DNA from: CAZDUS01 sp044344495
GTDB taxonomy: Bacteria > Verrucomicrobiota > Kiritimatiellia > CAIKKV01 > CAITUY01
NCBI GenBank assembly: GCA_044344495.1
Contig: JBIJCW010000013.1
Location: 1 to 23,772 of the forward strand
Direction of reading: 5' to 3'
Length of the DNA stretch: 23,772 nt
Shown here: positions 7,138-15,907 of the stretch, piece by piece
Layout: every line of letters begins with the position of its first letter
Position numbering within the stretch: the first letter of the stretch is position 1
Translations under genes and position numbers: made by a program
The notes under the pieces: model-generated
What the model was told of the DNA's origin: nothing
The model's input: only the letters and a program-made list of their open reading frames with translations
Databases searched by the model: none

Positions 7138-10100
7138 TCACTTCACAAAGTTCACCCCAAACATGACTCCGTCGAACGACCGTCCATCAAAACCGGCTGG
7201 CGTATCCTCAAACCAACCCCACGTGTAATGGATAAATCCATCCAGGTACCAGCCCTGTACCGCATACCGGTGTTCCGCCTGCAACAGCCGCGCCGTGGCA
7301 CCCACCCCCACCAGTGAATAGGTCCCGATACCCGCGGCATCATCCGATTGATAACGACCCACCGCCATGAGTTGCGGCAGCGTCAGGTAGCCATCCGGCC
7401 CAAGCGGGAACGACAACCCGATCCGCCCGTCCACATAGTAGATCCACCGCTCCGGCGTTTCCAGATAGCGACTGACCTCGCCATAAACCGATTCCGTTGT
7501 CCACCAGGCGGCCTCCTGCACCGGACGCGTTCCCCGCTCCAGCGAAATCATATTGCGCCACAACCAGTTATCCTCGGCATTGTCGCCAATCTTGAACAAG
7601 CGCTCAAACGAGGTGTTGAAATTGATCTTGGCGAACGGTTTATACCGCGCCCCCACCCCACCTTGGTAGGACTGCTCGTCCGGCGTCCAACTGTCCTGTT
7701 CAAAGTTGCCCAGCGCCCGGCCAAACACCTCGAAGATCCGTTCGTTCCGGAACCCGACGTTCGGCGGCCGCCAACTGATCTCCGCCCCGTACTGCGACGG
7801 CAATGCCCCGTCAATCGACAACAGGACTTCGTTGGATGAGAGATTGTAGTCCGTCTTGCTAAGGTAGGCTTGGAACCCCACCGTCTTGTCGAGTGTCGTC
7901 TGCTGCTTCTTCATCGCCAGACGGTTCTCCCGGTAGGCCGCCGCGTCGGGTTCCTCCATCACCGGCAGAATCTCATCATACACATCAATCGCCTGCCGGA
8001 AGGCGTCTCGGGCCGCAACCCTGTCATTCAGCCGCATCATCTGGTAACCCAGTTCCTCCAGTGTATCCACCTCATAGGGGAAGAACAGCAGTCCCTTCTT
8101 GAGATAGTTGACGCCACCCTCCCGCGGCCGGGCCATCCCCTCGGTCACTCCCCGGTCCGCCCAATAGGTGGCTGGCACCGTCCCGAGTTTCTCCTGGAAC
8201 GTCTGAAGATCCGCCGCGGCTTCCGCCGGTCGCCCGTGCGCCCGGTATGCCATGCCACGCAGGTAATACAAGTCCACCCGCCCGGGATCGAGTTGCAGCG
8301 CCTCCGTGAAGGCCGAAACCGCCGCCTCGCCATTACCCCCCGCATACAGTGCCCGCCCCGTCAGATCCATGATATCGGCCTTGAGCACCCCATTGGAAAC
8401 CGTCCCCATCAACCCCTGTCCCCCGTCAATCACCTCGCCGTTCCGCCCCAGCGCCAACAGGATCCGGAGCCGTGCCACCTGCAATTCCGGACTGCCTTGA
8501 ATCGCCAGGGCCTTGTCGGCATCCGACAACGCCTGCTCATCCTGATCCTGGTCGTAGTTCAGGAAAGCCCGGTTCGCATAGAAGGCGTTCTGCTCCGACA
8601 GACTCAATGCCTGCGGATTTGCCACGCGGTTCAGGTGATACAACGCCAACCCGGGCATCCCCATCCGGTAGAAGGCAAACCCGGCATACAACCGCGAGAG
8701 GTCATCCGCCGTCTTCATCTCCGCCAAGTGTCCAGCCGCCGCCTCGAAGTTTCCGACTTCATATTCCACCCGGCCCATCTGCCGCCGCCATTGCTCATCG
8801 GGACTGCCGTCCTTGCACGCCTCATTGAACCAGAATCGCGCATCCTCGTAGTTCCCCACGGCCAGCAACAACTCCGCCACCGCCATGGAGAGATCATGCC
8901 GGCGGGCGGGCTCCTTCTCCGCCTTCATACTCTCCGCGAACAACACCGTCGCCTGCTTGGAGTCCCCCGACAGGTAAAGTTGCGCGGCATATTCCCTCAG
9001 CCGCGACGGTTCGGGACTTTCCTTCACCACCACTTCCATAAGTTTAAGATAGTCGTTGATCCGGTGGGTCCTCAAACAGATCTGCGCCAATTCATACCGC
9101 GCCGGTCGCCGGACCGAATCCGGGACCCCTTCCGTATTCAGAATCTGCAGCAGGACTTTCTCCTCTTCCCCGGCCCGGCCCAGCAACTTGATGACAAAGG
9201 CATAATTCAACGCGATGGATGCGTCATACCCCTTCGCCAAGGCCTGCTCGAAGTACAGGGCCGCCTGGTCTGCCTGGTTATTGCGCCAGGCCGCCAGCGC
9301 CGCCTCGGCAAGCACCTCGCGCGACCCATCCAGCGCGACCAATCCGCGGGCGGCCTCCAGATATCCCACCTGGTCACCCAGATTCTTGCGACTGAACATC
9401 CGCGCACGCAGTGCCTTCGCCTTCAATACCTGAGAGGCATCGGCCCGCTTGAGCAGGGCGTCCGCCTGATCCGACGCCTCGGCCCACTGATTCCCGGCCA
9501 TCAGGGCGTCCAAGTAGGACAAGGCGCCGGGCTCGGAATACTCCTTTTCGAGGGACCGTTTGTAAAGCCGTATGGAATCCTCAACCTGCCCCATCCGGCC
9601 TGCCGCCAGGGCGGCCTCCTGGAGATCGGCGGCCAGGTCCACCACCTTGAGCAATTCCCGGGCCGCTTCCTGATACCCCGGATTATTCCCCCGGTTCTTC
9701 TCGGCATACATCAGATTTCGCCACACACGGGTCCGCCCCCCCTCGCTCAACGTCCCCGCCAGGGCCCGCCGGGCCGTCGCCGCACAGACATCCCATTTCC
9801 CGGCACCCGACAGCGCCTCCAACTCGCTTAACACCGTCGATTCGTCAAATCCAATCCCCTGTGCCTTGGCGAACCATCCGGCGGCTTCCTCATATTTCCT
9901 TAACCGCAAGGCTGCTTCCCCTGCCTCGCGTATTGCCACCACTCCTCCCCCGGCGGCCAGATTGGTTGCCGCCGCATAGTACCCCTGATCGTTGCCGGAA
10001 TTCTTCTCCGCAAACATCAGATACCGCAACGCGGTCTCGCGCCCCTTGGGGGTAAACACCCCTGCGGCCAGCCAGCCACGGACCTCACCCGCCAGTGCCG

Positions 10101-11040
10101 GCAGGCGCCCGGCGGAAAGCAGACTCTGCAAATAGGCCAGGGCCAGCGGCTCATCAAACCCCGCCTCCAGACAGGTCTTGAACTGGTCGGCCGCCCCGGC
10201 ATAGTCGCCCGACTGAACCGCATTCATTCCCAACTGCCTCGCCACCGCCCCCCGCACCCCCGCATCCTTCGGAAGCAATTCCGCCGCTTTCCGCAAAGCC
10301 GCCTGCGCCCCCTGGTAGTCTTTCAAGTTGGTCATCATGTAGCCGCGCTTCAACTCGATGACGCCCCGCTGCTCAGGCGTTTTGGCCATCCCGGCCGCGC
10401 CATCCAGCACCTTCAACCCCTCCGCCCAGCGATCTTGCCTGGCCAACGACTCTGCCACCACCGTCAGGGCACGCGGATCATTGTCACGCTTCATCCAGAG
10501 TTCCGCATACCGGGCGGCCTTGTCATACTGCCCCAAGCGCACACTGGCCTCGGCCAGCACCTTCCACGCCTCGAGCTGACGGCCCCCCTCCCCGGGCACC
10601 TGCAGCAGGTAACGCTCCACCGCCGACACCGCCACGGCATCCTTGCCGGCCTTGATCGCCAAATAAGCCTGGTCAAACAACAGATCCCCCGCCTCGGGAA
10701 ACTCCTTGATCAATTCCTCGCACAACCGGAGCCCCCGCTCCACCTGGCCCACCCGCTCGCTGTTGCGCACCAGCATGAGCTTCACATGGTTGTTGTTCCG
10801 ATCAAAGTCCAGTGCTTTCACCAGCGCCGCATCCGCCCCGGCATAGTCCCCCTCCGCGATCAGGCGGGTTGCCTGTTGCACAAGCGGCCCGACATGGTAG
10901 CGCCCGTACTGACGCTGGAACGCTCCCGGCTCCTTGCGGTGCTCCGGTATCGGCCAGTCCCCGTCAGCCGCCATCACGCTTGTCACCAACCCCATCGCCA
11001 ACAACAACACCATTTTTCGCATCCTCTGCAAACGCCTCAT
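7138..11040 (-). CDS. nfrA: NfrA-like outer-membrane TPR/beta-barrel exopolysaccharide export protein
   Basis: A 1300-residue envelope protein. A clear signal peptide (MRRLQRMRKMVLLLAMGLVTSVMA) is followed by about 1000 residues of tetratricopeptide repeats, recognisable from recurring G-x-x-x-x-A-x-x-x-F-x-x-A helices (for example GDYAGADAALVKAL and GNGEAAVSAFTEAL). The last 249 residues (about 1052-1300) match the NfrA C-terminal domain and alternate like outer-membrane beta-strands. In E. coli, NfrA (about 990 residues) is the outer-membrane partner of NfrB in making and exporting a glycan used as receptor by phage N4. This version has a longer TPR array. ATG 11040 is chosen because it starts the signal peptide, has the G-rich ribosome site GAGGGG and lies 13 bases after the nfrB-like stop. 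In-frame ATGs at 11070 and 11082 would overlap nfrB. Confidence 0.85.
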   Translation of the reverse strand: MRRLQRMRKMVLLLAMGLVTSVMAADGDWPIPEHRKEPGAFQRQYGRYHVGPLVQQATRLIAEGDYAGADAALVKALDFDRNNNHVKLMLVRNSERVGQVERGLRLCEELIKEFPEAGDLLFDQAYLAIKAGKDAVAVSAVERYLLQVPGEGGRQLEAWKVLAEASVRLGQYDKAARYAELWMKRDNDPRALTVVAESLARQDRWAEGLKVLDGAAGMAKTPEQRGVIELKRGYMMTNLKDYQGAQAALRKAAELLPKDAGVRGAVARQLGMNAVQSGDYAGAADQFKTCLEAGFDEPLALAYLQSLLSAGRLPALAGEVRGWLAAGVFTPKGRETALRYLMFAEKNSGNDQGYYAAATNLAAGGGVVAIREAGEAALRLRKYEEAAGWFAKAQGIGFDESTVLSELEALSGAGKWDVCAATARRALAGTLSEGGRTRVWRNLMYAEKNRGNNPGYQEAARELLKVVDLAADLQEAALAAGRMGQVEDSIRLYKRSLEKEYSEPGALSYLDALMAGNQWAEASDQADALLKRADASQVLKAKALRARMFSRKNLGDQVGYLEAARGLVALDGSREVLAEAALAAWRNNQADQAALYFEQALAKGYDASIALNYAFVIKLLGRAGEEEKVLLQILNTEGVPDSVRRPARYELAQICLRTHRINDYLKLMEVVVKESPEPSRLREYAAQLYLSGDSKQATVLFAESMKAEKEPARRHDLSMAVAELLLAVGNYEDARFWFNEACKDGSPDEQWRRQMGRVEYEVGNFEAAAGHLAEMKTADDLSRLYAGFAFYRMGMPGLALYHLNRVANPQALSLSEQNAFYANRAFLNYDQDQDEQALSDADKALAIQGSPELQVARLRILLALGRNGEVIDGGQGLMGTVSNGVLKADIMDLTGRALYAGGNGEAAVSAFTEALQLDPGRVDLYYLRGMAYRAHGRPAEAAADLQTFQEKLGTVPATYWADRGVTEGMARPREGGVNYLKKGLLFFPYEVDTLEELGYQMMRLNDRVAARDAFRQAIDVYDEILPVMEEPDAAAYRENRLAMKKQQTTLDKTVGFQAYLSKTDYNLSSNEVLLSIDGALPSQYGAEISWRPPNVGFRNERIFEVFGRALGNFEQDSWTPDEQSYQGGVGARYKPFAKINFNTSFERLFKIGDNAEDNWLWRNMISLERGTRPVQEAAWWTTESVYGEVSRYLETPERWIYYVDGRIGLSFPLGPDGYLTLPQLMAVGRYQSDDAAGIGTYSLVGVGATARLLQAEHRYAVQGWYLDGFIHYTWGWFEDTPAGFDGRSFDGVMFGVNFVK

Positions 11041-11053
11041 GACCCGCCCCCCC

Positions 11054-13225
11054 TCACTGTGAGAGTTCATGTTCGACCTCATCCTGCTTGATCACCTTCA
11101 TTCCGACAAGGATATCCCCGATTCTCTGTCCCGTCCGCTTCTGGCGCCGCAGCGCCTCCTTGAGTTGCGGTTCGGTAATCTTGCCGCTCCTCAGGAGCCG
11201 GGCGCCCACCCGCCCCTCAAGCGAACGCCCGGCCGCGTCCGGACGATAGCCGCAATACAAGGCAAAATGCAGATCGATCGGCGCACAAAGCTTGAAGGCC
11301 ACCTTCCGCCCCAACTCCGCCGCCAGCCCCTCGCGATTGATGTCCACGCGATCATCCGCCGCCATGATCACCGTCTCTCCATTCATCTCCAGCGGAAAAA
11401 CCTGGTAGCGCTCCGCCAGTTCCAGAGGCACCAGCTTAATGAGTTCCTCCGGCACCGCAAACGGATCAATCTCCACCGCCTCCACATGCCGCTGCCTCGC
11501 CAGCGCAACCATCAGATCCTCGTCCCACAACACCCCTTGCCGGATCAGGATCGCCCCGAGTTTCTCGCCGGTGACCGCCTGTTCTGTCAACGCGGCCTCC
11601 AACTGCTTCGTCGTCACCAGTCGCCGTTCCAGCAGAAGATCGCCCAACTTCAGGTGATACTGCCGCAACTGGTCTTCGGTCGGCCAGGCGTGCGCCGTCT
11701 TGCCCCAGGCCGGCACCTGCCGTGAAATCCGGGCCGCCACATATCGCCGGATGGCCACCCAGGTCGCGCAGAAGTTAAGGATGTTGGCATAGATTAGACG
11801 CGGCGGCACCAGAAGCGCATGCGCGAACCCGTAGATACGCCACGTGGAAACCACCCGGTTTGCCAGCCGCCACAGCAACAGTCCGAGAATGGCAAAGACG
11901 GCCGTCGCAAACACCTCGCCCCTCGAAATCAACGGTGGAATCTGAACTCCCGGCACGATGTAGGGCGCCACCAGACAGCCCAGCCAGTACACCGCCACCA
12001 CGTATCCGACCACCGTCAACAGGTTCGCCAGCACCGCCTTCCGGTCCCGGTATAGACAGTAGTCGCTGTTCAGTCGGCGCGTCCACCCCATGCCCCACCC
12101 CTGCAGTCCGATCCCCAAAATCCAGCGCGACCTCTGCCGCACCGCCGCACTGAACTGCTTCGGGAAAAACTCCCGCGTGGCCACCGGCTCAAGCACCCGG
12201 TGTTCCCGCATCTTCCCGGACCACGGACTCCGCCGCGACTCCACCCGCTCGACCCGTTGCTGCAGGAATATCTTTTTTCCCTTCAAATCCTTCAGATTCA
12301 ACCCCATTTCGTAGTCCTCGGTCAGGGTGCTGATGTCGAACACCTGGTTCCGGTTCTGGGCCGCCAGATAATCCATCGCCCGCCTGCTGATCGCCGTCCC
12401 GACACCCGCCGACGGCAGATAAGCCGCCAGATACTCACGGACCCGCAGGTCCTTCGTGTGGCTTTCGGCAAATTCATCCATGTAGACACCCGTCACAAAG
12501 TCATACCAGCGCCCCTCCAACGGGAATACCGGCAACTGGATGAAATCCATCCGGGGCATCAGGTAGTTGAAATACTTCAGGGAAAGCGGATGCACCAGAT
12601 CCTCCGCGTCATGCATGACGTAGAACTCAAACGTCACCCCATGCTCCTTCTCATACAGCAGGACCTCCTGGTAAATCCAGTTAAGGCAGTCCGCCTTGTT
12701 GGTCGGCCCGTCAATCGGGGTGACGGCCAGTTCGATGTTGGGATAGATCTCGCGAACCTTTTCCGCCTCACGCCGCGTCGCCTCGTCATTCGGATAGGTT
12801 CCCACAAAAACCTTGTAATTCTTGTAGCGCAGGGTCCCCAGGGTGTTCAACAGCATGCGGGCAATGACCGCCGACTCATCCCAGGCGGGAATCATGATAG
12901 CCACCCGCTGCTCCGGCACCTCATCCAACTGCCGCACGGTCACCGGACGGATGAGTCTTCCCATGAAAAGTTTCCGGTAAATCACCCTTGTGTAGTGGAC
13001 CAGATCGAAAAACAGGTCGTCCACACCGCTGATCAGGAACAAAACCGCCAGAATCATGAATAACCAGCGGAATGTATACCAGATGACGAACCCCGCCCGG
13101 CCTCCGTCAATCATGGACGCAGTGTTGACAAGCAGTGACTGGTACAAAAGGACGACAACCAGAACTACCACAACCCAGCGCACTGCGCTTAGTAGAACCA
13201 GTCTTACCTGCGGAGGCTTTTTCAC
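11054..13225 (-). CDS. nfrB: NfrB-like family 2 glycosyltransferase with C-terminal cyclic-di-GMP-binding MshEN motifs
   Basis: A 723-residue inner-membrane polysaccharide synthase. Two N-terminal membrane helices (about 10-33 and 46-68) precede a processive GT2 domain: IPAWDE (112-117), HDAED (205-209), TEDYEMG (302-308) and QRSRW (364-368). Three membrane segments (about 398-424, 438-455, 468-490) follow. The cytoplasmic tail carries an MshEN/GspE-N unit (about 524-660) and, unusually, a second MshEN-like motif at 672-723, beginning RVGARLL and running to the C-terminus. E. coli NfrB is activated by cyclic-di-GMP through its MshEN domain. The start is GTG 13225 with a GGTGG ribosome site. 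It is first in an operon with the nfrA-like gene 13 bp downstream. The sugar substrate cannot be read from the sequence. Confidence 0.88.
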   Translation of the reverse strand: MKKPPQVRLVLLSAVRWVVVVLVVVLLYQSLLVNTASMIDGGRAGFVIWYTFRWLFMILAVLFLISGVDDLFFDLVHYTRVIYRKLFMGRLIRPVTVRQLDEVPEQRVAIMIPAWDESAVIARMLLNTLGTLRYKNYKVFVGTYPNDEATRREAEKVREIYPNIELAVTPIDGPTNKADCLNWIYQEVLLYEKEHGVTFEFYVMHDAEDLVHPLSLKYFNYLMPRMDFIQLPVFPLEGRWYDFVTGVYMDEFAESHTKDLRVREYLAAYLPSAGVGTAISRRAMDYLAAQNRNQVFDISTLTEDYEMGLNLKDLKGKKIFLQQRVERVESRRSPWSGKMREHRVLEPVATREFFPKQFSAAVRQRSRWILGIGLQGWGMGWTRRLNSDYCLYRDRKAVLANLLTVVGYVVAVYWLGCLVAPYIVPGVQIPPLISRGEVFATAVFAILGLLLWRLANRVVSTWRIYGFAHALLVPPRLIYANILNFCATWVAIRRYVAARISRQVPAWGKTAHAWPTEDQLRQYHLKLGDLLLERRLVTTKQLEAALTEQAVTGEKLGAILIRQGVLWDEDLMVALARQRHVEAVEIDPFAVPEELIKLVPLELAERYQVFPLEMNGETVIMAADDRVDINREGLAAELGRKVAFKLCAPIDLHFALYCGYRPDAAGRSLEGRVGARLLRSGKITEPQLKEALRRQKRTGQRIGDILVGMKVIKQDEVEHELSQ

Positions 13226-13287
13226 GTAACCACCCTTTCCACCCCTTCGGGCAAACGGCGGCGCACACCAACCCTGCCACCTATTTC

Positions 13288-13315
13288 AGGATAGCCCTCC
13301 TCACCCTGATGTCAA
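13288..13315 (-). promoter_or_regulatory. Candidate sigma70 promoter of the nfrB-nfrA-DUF4434 operon
   Basis: On the minus strand, a perfect TTGACA -35 box (13310-13315) is followed after 16 bases by TATCCT (13288-13293) as -10. Transcription would begin near 13281 and leave a leader of about 55 bases before GTG 13225. No other promoter-like pair is evident in this gap. Confidence 0.5.
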
Positions 13316-13381
13316 TCCGGAATTCGCGAAAGCAGCGAACGGCACCACTCCACCGCCTCTGCTCCATTTCTGTTCCCTTTG

Positions 13382-13410
13382 TTGACACATCCCCGTTTTT
13401 TGAATAGTGT
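13382..13410 (+). promoter_or_regulatory. Candidate sigma70 promoter of the tRNA gene
   Basis: TTGACA (13382-13387), a 17-base spacer and TAGTGT (13405-13410). Transcription would start about 10 bases before the mature tRNA 5' end at 13427. The -35 is perfect and the -10 is weak. It is divergent from the nfr-like promoter. Confidence 0.55.
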
Positions 13411-13426
13411 TCGTGCCGTTTTTAGC

Positions 13427-13501
<75 letters not shown>

Positions 13502-13502
13502 A

Positions 13503-13532
13503 CCTTCGCTCCTAGCGCAGCAAGAGCGAAGG
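13503..13532 (+). repeat. Hairpin immediately 3' of the tRNA
   Basis: CCTTCGCTC (13503-13511) and GAGCGAAGG (13524-13532) are perfect 9-base inverted arms with a 12-base loop, starting one base after the tRNA CCA. The core GCGAAGGC recurs about 40 bases further on. No T-run follows, so it is not a standard intrinsic terminator. It could aid 3' processing or be part of a dispersed intergenic repeat. Confidence 0.45.
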
Positions 13533-13612
13533 CTGCCGCGACGTAGCCCCGATCGGTGCGACAGGGCGAAGGCGGGCCTGTTCACAACGCTGCCCAAACA
13601 AGGAGACCCCCA

Positions 13613-14515
13613 ATGCTGACGATCGAAACAGTCCGGTTCAAAGGCTGGAACAACAATATCCGCCTCTCCAATGGCTCCGTTGAATTGATCGTCACCGGCG
13701 ATGTCGGCCCCCGCATTATCCGTTGCGGATTCGTCAACGAACGCAACCTCATGGCCGAATTCAAGGAACAGTTGGGCGGAACCGGCGAGAAGGACTGGAT
13801 GATCCGCGGCGGACACCGTTTATGGATCGCCCCGGAGTCCAAATCCGAGACCTATGAACTCGACAACAGCCCGGTCCAGATCCGCAAGATCCCTGGCGGC
13901 ATCAGCACCCTCCAGGAACCCGGCCGGTTGACCGGCATTCAGAAGACCATGAATATCCGCATGGCGGAGACCACCAACGAAATCACCATCACTCACCAGC
14001 TCATCAACCGCGGCCGCAAGCCCCGTACCCTCGCCCCCTGGGCCTTGACCGTGATGGCGCCGGGTGGCCTCTGCATCATCCCGCTGCCGGAGAAGATCCC
14101 ACACACCGACCGCCTGCTCCACAACCAGGCATGGAGCATCTGGGGCTACACGGACTTCGCAGACGGCCGGTGGACGCTCGGCTCCCGCTACACCTTCTTC
14201 CGCCAGAGCCGCAAACACGGCCCGGGCAAACTGGGCATCGCCCACCGCGAAGGCTGGGTGGCCTACCAACTCGATGGGTTCGTCATGGCCAAATCGTTTG
14301 AGTTCATCGAAGGCGCCACCTATCCCGATGGCGGTGTGAATTTCGAGACCTTCTCCAACGAACGCATGCTGGAGGTGGAAACCCTCGCCCCCCTGACCAC
14401 CCTGGCCCCGGGCAAATCCGTCAAACACGTTGAAAAATGGACGTTGCTCAGGAATACCAAACCGGTGCAGACCGAAAAAGACGCCGCCCTGATCGCCCGC
14501 CGGCTGAATGCCTAG
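13613..14515 (+). CDS. DUF4380 / galactose-mutarotase-like carbohydrate-associated protein
   Basis: A 300-residue protein without signal peptide or membrane segment. The opening (WNNNIRLSNGSVELIVTGDVGPRIIRCGF) and the rest, rich in beta-strands, fit the galactose-mutarotase-like superfamily, probably the DUF4380 group. The conserved GG-HRLWIAPE segment near residue 67 and YPDGGVNFETFSNERMLEVE near the end are typical of these sugar-binding beta-sandwiches. The usual mutarotase catalytic His/Glu pair is not obvious to me, so epimerase activity is uncertain. ATG 13613 has AAGGAG at 13600-13605; an upstream in-frame start at 13556 has none. It lies downstream of the tRNA and may be read from the same transcript. 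It converges with dapL. Confidence 0.65.
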   Translation: MLTIETVRFKGWNNNIRLSNGSVELIVTGDVGPRIIRCGFVNERNLMAEFKEQLGGTGEKDWMIRGGHRLWIAPESKSETYELDNSPVQIRKIPGGISTLQEPGRLTGIQKTMNIRMAETTNEITITHQLINRGRKPRTLAPWALTVMAPGGLCIIPLPEKIPHTDRLLHNQAWSIWGYTDFADGRWTLGSRYTFFRQSRKHGPGKLGIAHREGWVAYQLDGFVMAKSFEFIEGATYPDGGVNFETFSNERMLEVETLAPLTTLAPGKSVKHVEKWTLLRNTKPVQTEKDAALIARRLNA

Positions 14516-14561
14516 CCCGACGGCTCACCCATTCCCTCTTCACATCTCACTTCCCGCGTCT

Positions 14562-15785
14562 TCAGAACCTGAGGTCCGCCTTCAGCAGGCGTTCTTCCAG
14601 CTCCGCAATGACCCGGTCATCATCCGACTTCCCGGCACTCTCAAACGTCGCCGAGAACCGTAGAAACGCCCCCGCATCATCCCACGGAACCGTGGAAATT
14701 GAACTCTCCCGAATCAGGTACTGCGAGGCGTCTTCCGCCGTGGCAAACGCCGTCATTCCCGCCCCCTTCGGCGCCGGAACATACAGGTAGAACGTCCCCC
14801 CCGGCATCTTCGCCTTGAACCCGACCCGCTTCAACACCTTGACCATCTTGCGCAGCCGCCGCTCATAGTGCCGCTTGATCTTGTCGGACAACGCCCTGTC
14901 GGCGATCCCGGCGCACGCCGCCAACTGGATGGCCTTGAATTGGCCGGAATCAATATTGTCCTTCACCTCGGCATAGGCCTGCACAATCCGGGGCGCCCCG
15001 GCCACAAACCCCAGCCGCCAGCCGGTCATGTTGTAACTCTTGCTCATCGAGTGCAACTCGATCGCCACGTCCTTGCCGCCCGGCCGGCTGAGGATGGACA
15101 ACGGTTCGCGCCCGTACACCAGCGTCGCATAGGCCGCATCCTGCACAATCAGGATGTTGTTCGCCGCCGCAAACGCAATCAGTTCATCAAACAGGGCTTC
15201 CGATGGGGCCGCCCCGGTGGGATTGTTCGGGTAGTTCACATACATCAACTTCGCCCGCCGCACCACGTCGGGATCGAGTTTGTCGAGCGCCGGATAGAAC
15301 CCGTTCTCCTTGCGGAGCGGCATCTTGACGACTTCCCCGCCCAGATAACGCGTATGAGTGGCCAGCACCGGATACCCCGGCACCGTCACCAACGCCACAT
15401 CCCCGGGATTGATGAAACACAGCGGCAGCATCGCCAGCGCCGGCTTGGATCCAATGCTATGAGTAATCTCCGTTTCCGGATCGAGTCCCGTCACCCCGAA
15501 GAACTTGGCCATGTACTCCGCCGCCGCCACTTTGAATTCACGAATCCCGTTGTCGGCATACCCGCGGTTAACCGGATCATCCACGGCCTTCTTGAGCGCC
15601 TTCCGGATCGGTGCCGGGGCCATCTGGTCCGGCTCCCCCACCCCGAAGTCCAGCAATTCCACAGCAGGCCGGGCCGCCCGCGCCGCCGCCTTGGCCCTCT
15701 TGATCTTCTCGAATTTGTAGATCTCGTTCTTGGTTCCGAACGTCGCGCCGCCAATCCGCTCCGCAAACAACTTCTGAAAATCCAT
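14562..15785 (-). CDS. dapL: LL-diaminopimelate aminotransferase
   Basis: A PLP-dependent fold-type I aminotransferase that converts tetrahydrodipicolinate directly to LL-diaminopimelate, using glutamate as amino donor, for lysine and peptidoglycan synthesis. The one-step route is typical of plants, Chlamydiae and other PVC bacteria. Of the 407 residues, the informative parts are FGTKNEIYKFEKIKR near the N-terminus, GYADNGIREFK (75-85), VNYPNNPTG (183-191), D216 and Y219 for cofactor contact, and the Schiff-base lysine K249 in HSMSKSYNMTGWRLGF. ATG 15785 follows AGGGAGA; the longer in-frame start at 15845 lacks a ribosome site and adds non-conserved residues. It is divergent from the pseudo-kinase-like gene. 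Another aminotransferase of this subgroup is possible, but the N-terminal signature supports DapL. Confidence 0.85.
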   Translation of the reverse strand: MDFQKLFAERIGGATFGTKNEIYKFEKIKRAKAAARAARPAVELLDFGVGEPDQMAPAPIRKALKKAVDDPVNRGYADNGIREFKVAAAEYMAKFFGVTGLDPETEITHSIGSKPALAMLPLCFINPGDVALVTVPGYPVLATHTRYLGGEVVKMPLRKENGFYPALDKLDPDVVRRAKLMYVNYPNNPTGAAPSEALFDELIAFAAANNILIVQDAAYATLVYGREPLSILSRPGGKDVAIELHSMSKSYNMTGWRLGFVAGAPRIVQAYAEVKDNIDSGQFKAIQLAACAGIADRALSDKIKRHYERRLRKMVKVLKRVGFKAKMPGGTFYLYVPAPKGAGMTAFATAEDASQYLIRESSISTVPWDDAGAFLRFSATFESAGKSDDDRVIAELEERLLKADLRF

Positions 15786-15859
15786 GACTGTCTCCCTGTT
15801 CGATTCAACAAAACGCGTAACCATTACCCTGAACCGCCCCGCCAATCAACTCCCAAGTA

Positions 15860-15888
15860 TTGACGCCGGACGATTTCAACGGCATCAT
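15860..15888 (+). promoter_or_regulatory. Candidate promoter of the 15908 gene
   Basis: TTGACG (15860-15865), a 17-base spacer and CATCAT (15883-15888) fit a sigma70 promoter, with a start near 15895. This leaves a leader of about 13 bases before ATG 15908. It also argues against the upstream in-frame TTG at 15860 as a start codon. Confidence 0.4.
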
Positions 15889-15907
15889 AACCGCCACGAG
15901 CACCCGT

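Noticed and set aside
7870..9831. Long 653-codon open frame on the plus strand opposite the nfrA-like gene
   Set aside because: It is a shadow of a GC-rich minus-strand gene: biased composition rich in His, Pro, Arg and Gln, no motifs, and no ribosome site. The TPR protein on the other strand is clearly real.
13503..13532. Hairpin after the tRNA as an intrinsic terminator
   Set aside because: No run of T follows the stem and the loop is long, so it was listed as a repeat only.
14516..14561. Possible heptad array between the mutarotase-like gene and dapL
   Set aside because: TTCACAT and CTCACTT-like units are too diverged to call; the signal could be chance in a pyrimidine-rich gap.
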